Below are positions 1 through 6,207 of a stretch of 64,000 nt of DNA, in pieces. Within the stretch, counting starts at the first letter, position 1. Every line of letters starts with the position of its first letter. The stretch comes from Nocardioides sp. Root190 (GTDB lineage: Bacteria > Actinomycetota > Actinomycetes > Propionibacteriales > Nocardioidaceae). The translations under genes and the position numbers were made by a program. The notes below the pieces were generated by a model that saw only the letters and a program-made list of their open reading frames with translations, made no database searches and had not been told where the DNA came from. The stretch covers positions 62,001 through 126,000 of the forward strand of contig NZ_LMIA01000007.1 in the NCBI RefSeq assembly GCF_001428565.1. Direction: 5' to 3'.

Positions 1-722
1 CCACCGTCGAACGTGCCCGCAGCCGGGTCCTGCTCGCCCTCGGCGAGGTCGAGGGCGCCGTTGCGGCCGCGACGGCGAGCATCGAGGCCTGCCGCGCCGC
101 CGGCCGCCTCGTGGAGGCCGCGGAGGGCGAGATCGCCCTGGCGCGCGCCCGGATCGCCGGCCGGGACGTCGCCGGGGCCAGCCGGGACCTCCGCGCGCTG
201 GTCAACGCCACCGACGCGAGCGGCCATCGCGCCGTACGACGGTCGGCGAGCTCGACCCTCCAACCCGCCCGCCGCCGCCTGCCCCCGGTCGCCGGTGGTG
301 GCTGGGAGGCGCTCTCGGAGCGCGAACGAGAGGTCGCCCGCCACGTGCTCGAGGGCCACGAGGTCGATCACATCGCGGCCCTGCTGTTCCTCTCACCGGC
401 CACCGTGCGCACCCACATCTCCCGGGTCCTGTGCGCCTTCGGTGTCCCGACCCGGATCGGCCTGCTGGCCGCGGTCGGTACCCCGCCCCGCGACATCCCC
501 CGCCCCGCCCCGGCGCCCCTCAGCCCCCGTCAGGGCGAGGTCGCCCGCCGGATCGCCCTCGGCGCGTCCAACCAGCAGATCGCCGCTGAGTTCGGCATCT
601 CGGTCAAGGGCGTGGAGAAGCACGTCGGCGACGTGCTCGCCCGCTGGGGCGTGCGCTCGAGGTTCGAGATCGCCCGGGTGTGGTGGGACTCCGACGACGT
701 ACGGCCTGCTCCTGCCGGGTGA
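1..722 (+). CDS. LuxR-family regulator, C-terminal part (5' end outside window)
   Basis: The frame is open to the left edge (first full codon at 3) and stops at TGA 720-722, so only the last 239 residues are visible. They hold two LuxR-type helix-turn-helix units in tandem. The first is near residues 104-158 (LSEREREVARHV, then TVRTHISRVL), the second near 173-226 (LSPRQGEVARRI, then VEKHVGDVLARWG). The preceding Ala/Arg-rich helices look like the TPR arms found before the HTH of large ATP-binding LuxR (LAL/MalT) regulators. The protein is therefore probably a cytoplasmic transcription factor whose sensor and ATPase part lies upstream. Two HTHs where the family normally has one is unusual. 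Target genes cannot be inferred. Confidence 0.85.
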   Translation, partial: TVERARSRVLLALGEVEGAVAAATASIEACRAAGRLVEAAEGEIALARARIAGRDVAGASRDLRALVNATDASGHRAVRRSASSTLQPARRRLPPVAGGGWEALSEREREVARHVLEGHEVDHIAALLFLSPATVRTHISRVLCAFGVPTRIGLLAAVGTPPRDIPRPAPAPLSPRQGEVARRIALGASNQQIAAEFGISVKGVEKHVGDVLARWGVRSRFEIARVWWDSDDVRPAPAG

Positions 723-726
723 GGCG

Positions 727-770
727 CGAAGTGCGCCCTTCTCTCCGGCGAAGTGCGCGGTTTTCTCCTT
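727..770 (+). repeat. Two 22-bp tandem repeats (same family as 46517-46676)
   Basis: Two head-to-tail 22-bp units, 727-748 and 749-770, start four bases after the LuxR stop codon; a degenerate third begins at 771. The core is CGAAGTGCG followed about 5 nt later by TTCTCC. The same unit recurs in seven copies at 46517-46676, also directly after a stop codon. Confidence 0.8.
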
Positions 771-783
771 CGAGGTGCGCAGG

Positions 784-828
784 AAAAAAGGTGCAGCCGC
801 CGGAGTCTCGGGTCTCCAGCGGCTGCAC
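784..828 (-). terminator. Rho-independent terminator reading leftwards, with no minus-strand gene beside it
   Basis: Arms GTGCAGCCGC (791-800) and GCGGCTGCAC (819-828) form a perfect 10-bp stem, and six A residues at 784-789 become a U-run on the minus strand. In the plus direction there is no T-run. The flanking genes both run rightwards, so the orientation is unexpected; it would stop antisense transcription entering the LuxR gene, or end a short minus-strand RNA. Confidence 0.6.
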
Positions 829-943
829 GAAGAACTCTAGGGGGCCTCGGACCGGGCTGTCCCGGGATTCGCGAAGTTTTCCTGGAACTCGTTCCTGTGG
901 AGACCGGCGTCGGGCTGTCGGGCGGTGCTGGTAGACACGACGC

Positions 944-3082
944 ATGACCGCAGGAGCTGCCACCACCGTCACCCGCGAGCGGGCCGAGGAGCATCTGCAG
1001 GCGCTGGTCGGGAGTCCCGACGCCCGTTTGTACGACGACCAGTGGGCCGCGATCTCGGCCCTGGTCGTGGAGCGGCGTCGGTCCCTGGTGGTGCAGCGCA
1101 CCGGGTGGGGCAAGTCGGCGGTCTACTTCGTGGCGACCCTGCTCCTGCGTGAGCAGGGCAGCGGCCCGACGGTGATCATCTCGCCGCTCCTCGCGCTGAT
1201 GCGCAACCAGATCGCCGCCGCGGAGCGGGCCGGCATCCGGGCCATGACGGTCAACTCCACCAATGTCGAGCAGTGGGACAAGATCCACGACGCGATCCGC
1301 GCGGGTGAGGTCGACGTGCTGCTGGTGAGCCCGGAGCGGTTGAACAACCCGGGCTTCCGTGACGAGGTGCTGCCCCGGCTCGCGGCGACGTGCGGGCTCC
1401 TGGTGGTCGACGAGGCGCACTGCATCTCCGACTGGGGGCACGACTTCCGACCCGACTACCGCCGCATCCGCACCCTGCTGCAGGACCTGCCGACCGGCAT
1501 CCCGGTGCTGGCGACGACGGCCACCGCCAACGAACGGGTCACCGCCGACGTCGCCGAGCAGCTCGGGGCCGACACCCTGGTGCTGCGCGGCAGCCTGGAC
1601 CGCGCGTCCCTGCGCCTGGGCGTGGTGCGGCTGACGACGGCCGAGCAGCGGCTGGCGTGGCTGGCCGACCACCTGGCGGAGCAGCCGGGCAGCGGGATCA
1701 TCTACTGCCTCACGGTCGCGGCGACCCAGGAGGTCGCCGACTACCTGCGCAGCCGCGGCCACGACGTGGCCGCCTACTCCGGTCAGACGGAGCAGACCGA
1801 GCGGCTGGCCCTCGAGCAGGCGCTGATCGAGGGACGGGTCAAGGCGCTCGTCGCGACGAGCGCGCTCGGCATGGGCTTCGACGCCTCGCTCGGGTTCGTG
1901 GTCAACCTGGGGGCGCCGAACAGCCCGGTCGCCTACTACCAGCAGGTCGGACGTGCGGGCCGTGGCGGCAACCTGCCGCCCGAGGGCGCATCGGTGGTCC
2001 TGCTGCCGGCGACGGAGGACCGTGACATCTGGGCGTACTTCGCCTCGCTGGCTTTCCCGCGTGAGGAGCAGGTGCGCGAGACCCTCGCCGTGCTTGCCGA
2101 GGCGGGTCGTCCGCTCGGCACACCCTCGATCGAGCCGCAGGTCGACCTGTCGCGCAATCGGCTCGAGACCATGCTCAAGGTGCTCGACGTGGACGGCGCC
2201 GTGAAGCGGGTCAAGGGCGGGTGGGAGTCCACCGGCCAGGCGTGGTCGTACGACGCCGAGCGCTACGCACGGGTGGCCGCGGCCCGGGAGGCCGAGCAAC
2301 AGGCGATGCTCGACTACCTGACGACCGACCGGTGCCGCATGGCCTTCCTGCGTCAGCAGCTCGACGACCCCGACGTCGTCGCCGACCCGTCGTGGACCTG
2401 CGGACGCTGTGACAACTGCGGCGGCCTGACGCTGTCGACCTCGGTGTCGGAGACCGCGGTGGCGCAGGCGGCGGACCGGATCTCGCGCCCGGGCGTGCCG
2501 ATCGAGCCCCGCAAGCTGTGGCCGAGCGGCCTCGCGGCGATCGGGGTCGACCTGTCGGGCCGGATCAGGCAGCCGGCGGGGGAGGGCCGGGCCATCGCCC
2601 GGCTCACCGACCTCGGTCACGGCGCGGCCCTGCGGGGGCTGTTCGCCGTCGACCAGGACGGTCGCGCGAGCGACGGTCCGGTGCCGGTCCCGCTCGCCCG
2701 CGCCATGGTCACGATGCTGCAGGACTGGCAGCCGGAGGTCGACGCGATCGTCGTGGTCGACTCGGAGCGGCGACCGCAGCTGGTCACCGACCTCGCGGCC
2801 GGGCTGGCGCGCTTCCTCCAGGTCCCGGTGATCGGCCGCTGGGCGGTGGTCGACCTCGATGTCGGCCCCGACCGCGGGGCGACGAACTCCGCCCAGCGGG
2901 TCGCCGCGGTCTCCCGCCGCTCGGCACTGCAGCTCGACGACGCTGCCGCGGTGCGCGACGCCCGGGTGCTCCTGGTCGACGACCGCACGGTGACCGGGTG
3001 GACGCTGACCCTGGCCGCCCGTGCGCTCCACGACGCGGGGGCCGCGACCGTCCTGCCGCTCGTCCTGGCGGTCTCGGGCTGA
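944..3082 (+). CDS. recQ: RecQ-type ATP-dependent DNA helicase with C-terminal phosphoribosyltransferase-like domain
   Basis: A 712-residue superfamily 2 helicase expected to unwind DNA 3' to 5' in recombination and repair. Walker A is QRTGWGKS at residues 51-58 and DEAH is at 156-159. The DEAH is followed by the aromatic-rich RecQ loop (CISDWGHDFRPDY). Later come the helicase C core (ATSALGMGFD, then QQVGRAGRGG) and a RecQ zinc site (one Cys before CGRCDNC). There is no HRDC domain. Instead the last ~130 residues end in VLLVDDRTVTGWTL, the loop that binds phosphoribosyl pyrophosphate in type I PRTases, as in ComF. The ATG at 944 follows a TAGACA box by 6 nt, consistent with a leaderless start. 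What the PRTase tail does is unknown. Confidence 0.92.
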   Translation: MTAGAATTVTRERAEEHLQALVGSPDARLYDDQWAAISALVVERRRSLVVQRTGWGKSAVYFVATLLLREQGSGPTVIISPLLALMRNQIAAAERAGIRAMTVNSTNVEQWDKIHDAIRAGEVDVLLVSPERLNNPGFRDEVLPRLAATCGLLVVDEAHCISDWGHDFRPDYRRIRTLLQDLPTGIPVLATTATANERVTADVAEQLGADTLVLRGSLDRASLRLGVVRLTTAEQRLAWLADHLAEQPGSGIIYCLTVAATQEVADYLRSRGHDVAAYSGQTEQTERLALEQALIEGRVKALVATSALGMGFDASLGFVVNLGAPNSPVAYYQQVGRAGRGGNLPPEGASVVLLPATEDRDIWAYFASLAFPREEQVRETLAVLAEAGRPLGTPSIEPQVDLSRNRLETMLKVLDVDGAVKRVKGGWESTGQAWSYDAERYARVAAAREAEQQAMLDYLTTDRCRMAFLRQQLDDPDVVADPSWTCGRCDNCGGLTLSTSVSETAVAQAADRISRPGVPIEPRKLWPSGLAAIGVDLSGRIRQPAGEGRAIARLTDLGHGAALRGLFAVDQDGRASDGPVPVPLARAMVTMLQDWQPEVDAIVVVDSERRPQLVTDLAAGLARFLQVPVIGRWAVVDLDVGPDRGATNSAQRVAAVSRRSALQLDDAAAVRDARVLLVDDRTVTGWTLTLAARALHDAGAATVLPLVLAVSG

Positions 3083-3096
3083 GGCTCGACACGATG

Positions 3097-3110
3097 TAGA
3101 ACACGTTCTA
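3097..3110. promoter_or_regulatory. KstR-like operator overlapping the promoter of the 3122 gene
   Basis: TAGAACACGTTCTA fits the published KstR consensus TNNAACNNGTTNNA at every fixed position. It overlaps the -10 box TACTCT (3109-3114) that lies 7 nt before the ATG at 3122, so a bound TetR-type protein would block the promoter. KstR represses cholesterol-degradation genes in mycobacteria and rhodococci. No kstR gene lies in this window, so the identity of the regulator is inferred from the motif only. Confidence 0.6.
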
Positions 3111-3121
3111 CTCTCGCTCGC

Positions 3122-4183
3122 ATGAGCGCACCCCGGTTTGACCGTCCCCTCCGCGTCATCCAGTGGACGACCGGCAACATCGGACGTCGGTCCGCCCACG
3201 CGATCCTGACCCGTCCCGACCTGGAGCTGGTCGGGGTCTTCGCCCACGGCGCCGACAAGATCGGACGCGATGCCGCCGAGCTGTGCGACTGGCCCGAGCC
3301 CACCGGGGTGATCGCGACGGACGACATCGACGAGCTGCTCGCCCTCGGCGCCGACGCCTGTTGCTACAACCCGCTGTGGCCCGACGTCGACCACCTGGTG
3401 CGACTGCTCGAGAGCGGTGTCAACGTCTGCACCAGCGCGGCCTGGATCACCGGAGGCAAGCAGTCGCCCGAGGACCGGGCCCGGATCGAGAAGGCCTGCC
3501 ACCAGGGCGGGACCACGATCTTCGGCAGCGGCGCCCACCCGGGGATGACCAACATGGTCGCGATGGTGCTCAGCGGGTCCTGTGAACGGGTCGACGAGAT
3601 CCGGATCACCGAGTCCGTCGACTGCTCGACCTACGAGTCGGCCGACACCCAGATCGCGATGGGTTTCTCGAAGGACCCCGCGACCCCCGGCCTCGCCGAG
3701 TCGGTACGCCAGGAGAGCGAGGTGTTCGCCGAGTCGGCGGCGATGATGGCCGACGCGCTCGGCGTACAGCTCGACCGGTTGACCTTCGACGTCACCTTCA
3801 CCGCCGCCACCGGCGACTCCGACCTCGGCTTCATGACCATCCCGGCCGGCACCGTCGGCGGCGTGATGGGCTACCACCGCGGCTGGGTCGGTGATCGCAA
3901 CGTCGTCAGCGTCGGCTTCAACTGGACCATGGGCAGCCACGTGGACCCGCCGAAGCCGCTCGCCCACGGGCACGTCATCCAGGTCTTCGGCATGCCCAAC
4001 ATGCGCACCGTGATGCACTGCCTGCCGCCGGAGGAGTGGACCGAGCCCGGCTTCATGGGGCTCGGCATGATCTACACCGCCCTGCCGGTGACCAATGCCA
4101 TCCCGTACGTCGTCGCCGCTGCGCCCGGCATCGCGACGCTTGCTGATCTCCCGCCGATCACGGGGCGGATCCCGGTTGCGTGA
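3122..4183 (+). CDS. Dihydrodipicolinate-reductase-like NAD(P)H-dependent oxidoreductase
   Basis: A 353-residue protein with an N-terminal Rossmann fold (IQWTTGNIGRRS, residues ~13-24), as in the DapB-like/amine dehydrogenase family that is widespread in actinobacteria. That family includes 2,4-diaminopentanoate dehydrogenase, but the substrate here cannot be read from sequence. The region around residue 140 (GSGAHPGMTN) corresponds to the substrate-binding part of the family. It is a single gene with its own promoter: TACTCT at 3109-3114, start 7 nt later, effectively leaderless. A KstR-like operator overlaps that promoter, hinting at a role in sterol or side-chain catabolism. A hairpin overlapping the stop codon ends the unit. 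Confidence 0.8.
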   Translation: MSAPRFDRPLRVIQWTTGNIGRRSAHAILTRPDLELVGVFAHGADKIGRDAAELCDWPEPTGVIATDDIDELLALGADACCYNPLWPDVDHLVRLLESGVNVCTSAAWITGGKQSPEDRARIEKACHQGGTTIFGSGAHPGMTNMVAMVLSGSCERVDEIRITESVDCSTYESADTQIAMGFSKDPATPGLAESVRQESEVFAESAAMMADALGVQLDRLTFDVTFTAATGDSDLGFMTIPAGTVGGVMGYHRGWVGDRNVVSVGFNWTMGSHVDPPKPLAHGHVIQVFGMPNMRTVMHCLPPEEWTEPGFMGLGMIYTALPVTNAIPYVVAAAPGIATLADLPPITGRIPVA

Positions 4184-4212
4184 AGCCCCGACATCCGGGG
4201 ATTCACGCAACC
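4174..4212 (+). terminator. Hairpin overlapping the stop codon
   Basis: Perfect 11-bp arms GGTTGCGTGAA (4174-4184) and TTCACGCAACC (4202-4212) enclose an inner CCCCG/CGGGG pair. The stop codon of the preceding gene (4181-4183) lies inside the left arm. There is no T-run, so termination is inferred from position. Confidence 0.55.
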
Positions 4213-4258
4213 CCGCCGGGTCCCCCGATCCGGAGCCGTACGAGCCTAGATTGACCAC

Positions 4259-5551
4259 ATGACCGACGACTCCTCGTCCAGCACCACCCCCGGCCAGCCG
4301 GCCGACGGGGGCGCGCCGCCCCCGCCGCCCGCCCTCGAGCCGGACAGGACGGTGATGCGTCCGCGCGATCCCGAGCCGCCCGCTGGCGCGATCAACGACG
4401 GCGACGGCCCGCCCGCACCGCCCGTCCCGGCCGCACCGGTGAGCCCCGCCCCGGGCGCCCATGCCGCCGCTGGCGCCCACGCCGCCCCCGCCGCCCAGCC
4501 GCACGACACCGCGGTCCAGCCGCCGTTCCCCGGCGGGTTCGACGGCGAACCGCCGGCACCGGGCGACCCGGAGTTCCCGACCCGCGTCTCCAAGGCGGGT
4601 ACGACGGGCGCCGTCACCGCGGTCGGCGCGGGCCTCCTCGGTGCTGCCGTCGTCATCGCTGCGCTGCGCAGCCGCTCGGACGGCGAGCTCGACTGGTCCA
4701 ACTTCGGTGTCGGGCTCGGCGCCACCGCCGTCCTCCTCGTGATCGCCGTCCTCGGCTCGCTCGCGGGACGCAAGGTGGGTGGGCGTGCCCGCGAGGAGAT
4801 CGTCACGTGGCCGGGTGTGGTCGGCATCCTCGGCACCGCCGTGATGATCGTGACGGCGATCGAGGACGACGACAACTGGGTCATCTACCTCGTCGGCGGG
4901 GTGCTGTTCGTGCTCTCGGTGATCGGCTACGCCGCTGCGCGACGGGCGGCGTTCGCCGTGGTCGCGATCGCCGGCCTCGCCCTGGTCTACGGCGTCGCGT
5001 TCGACGACTTCGTCGCCGACGGCCTCGATGGCGGGCATCCCCAGGTCGTGGCCGCCGTGGTCGTTGCGCTCTTCGTCGTGGTGGTCACCCTGCTCGGCTG
5101 GGTGCTGCCGAGCCGCGCGGTGACCGGCGTCGTGGTCGGAGTGTTCGGCCTGGTCGGGTTCGTCGTGATGATGGCGACATTCGTCGTGGCGCGCTACATC
5201 GGCGAGTTCTTCGGGTCCATGTTCGGTCTCGAGGGCGAGATGGACCCGGAGGGCTTCGGCATGCCGCTCAGCGGCCCGGGCTTCCATGAGGCCGACGTCT
5301 GGTGGGTCCTCGCCTTCGCCGCGGCCCTGACCGTGCTCTGGGCGCTCGCCGCAGCGATCTCCAACAACTCCGGCTTCACGATCCTCGCAATCGCTGCGCC
5401 GTCGATCCTGGTGCCGCTCGCCTCGCTGGCCCTCGCGGCCGAGCACCCGACCTGGTGGTCCGCCGCACTCGCGGCGAGCGGCGGCGTACTCCTGCTCGGT
5501 GGGGTCGCGCTGGCCCGCCTGCGAGGCAAGTCGGTCGCGCGGGAGGTGTGA
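4259..5551 (+). CDS. Multi-pass membrane protein with proline-rich N-terminus
   Basis: 430 residues of unknown function. Residues 1 to about 110 are Pro/Ala/Gly-rich and probably disordered in the cytoplasm. From about residue 116 onward there are roughly ten hydrophobic helices separated by short charged loops. One region (FFGSMFGLEGEMDPEG) is an acidic loop between helices. The start ATG lies 6 nt after TAGATT (4247-4252), a leaderless promoter. The stop overlaps the start of the next membrane protein (GTGTGA), so the two are translationally coupled. No catalytic motif is visible and no function is assigned. Confidence 0.85.
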   Translation: MTDDSSSSTTPGQPADGGAPPPPPALEPDRTVMRPRDPEPPAGAINDGDGPPAPPVPAAPVSPAPGAHAAAGAHAAPAAQPHDTAVQPPFPGGFDGEPPAPGDPEFPTRVSKAGTTGAVTAVGAGLLGAAVVIAALRSRSDGELDWSNFGVGLGATAVLLVIAVLGSLAGRKVGGRAREEIVTWPGVVGILGTAVMIVTAIEDDDNWVIYLVGGVLFVLSVIGYAAARRAAFAVVAIAGLALVYGVAFDDFVADGLDGGHPQVVAAVVVALFVVVVTLLGWVLPSRAVTGVVVGVFGLVGFVVMMATFVVARYIGEFFGSMFGLEGEMDPEGFGMPLSGPGFHEADVWWVLAFAAALTVLWALAAAISNNSGFTILAIAAPSILVPLASLALAAEHPTWWSAALAASGGVLLLGGVALARLRGKSVAREV

Positions 5552-6198
5552 TCACCCCTCGCTCGATCCCGGCGACGACGTGGGCGCTGCAGGCGTCGTA
5601 CGTCGTCGCCGAGATCGTGATCGGGCTGCGGGCCTCCGGCGGCTACAGCTTCGTCGACCACACCATCAGCGAGCTGGGTTCGACGACCTGCCGGGCCGTC
5701 GACGGCGGCGCGGTCCTGTGCTCGCCGTGGCATGGCGCGATGAACGCCGTCTTCGTCGTCTTCGGTGTCTCGCTGGCGCTGGGCGCCTGGCAGCTGCGGC
5801 GGGTCCGACCGCCGGGCCGGGCTGCGACGGCTTCCCTCGTCCTCTGGATCCTCGCCGGGGTGAGCTCGGTGGCGGTCGGCCTGACGCCACTCGACCGCCA
5901 TCCCGACCTGCACGCCGCCGTCGCGGTCTGGGTCTTCGGTGCCCAGCCGCTGGCGCTCGTGCTCCTCGGACTGGGCCTGCGCGCGGCGTACCCCCGGTTC
6001 GGCGGCACCACCGTCGCCGTCGGCGCCCTCAGCCTTGTCGGCTCGGTCGGGTTCCTGCTGCTGCTCCACTCCGACAGCGGTTCCGGGGCCTTCGAGCGGC
6101 TCGCGCTGTGGCCGGGCTACGTCTGGGTGTGCGTGATCGCGTGGTGTTCGCGCACGCGCCCGAGCGCTCCGGCATCCGGTGTCGCACCCACCCGTTAA
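5548..6198 (+). CDS. DUF998-family membrane protein
   Basis: A 216-residue protein with about six membrane-spanning segments. The pattern near the N-terminus (FVDHTISELG, then CSPWHGAMNAVF) is typical of the DUF998 family, whose function is not established. The frame also has a start at 5302, but that would sit inside the upstream gene. The GTG at 5548-5550 overlaps the upstream stop codon and gives the family's usual length, so I chose it. It is coupled to the preceding membrane protein and probably shares its transcript. Confidence 0.8.
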   Translation: MITPRSIPATTWALQASYVVAEIVIGLRASGGYSFVDHTISELGSTTCRAVDGGAVLCSPWHGAMNAVFVVFGVSLALGAWQLRRVRPPGRAATASLVLWILAGVSSVAVGLTPLDRHPDLHAAVAVWVFGAQPLALVLLGLGLRAAYPRFGGTTVAVGALSLVGSVGFLLLLHSDSGSGAFERLALWPGYVWVCVIAWCSRTRPSAPASGVAPTR

Positions 6199-6207
6199 CG
6201 TCCCTGT

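Noticed and set aside
530..5446. An uninterrupted minus-strand reading frame of 1638 codons
   Set aside because: It lies antisense to the LuxR end, RecQ, the dehydrogenase and the membrane-protein gene, has a composition of Arg, Gly, Asp and His typical of antisense high-GC frames, and shows no domain.
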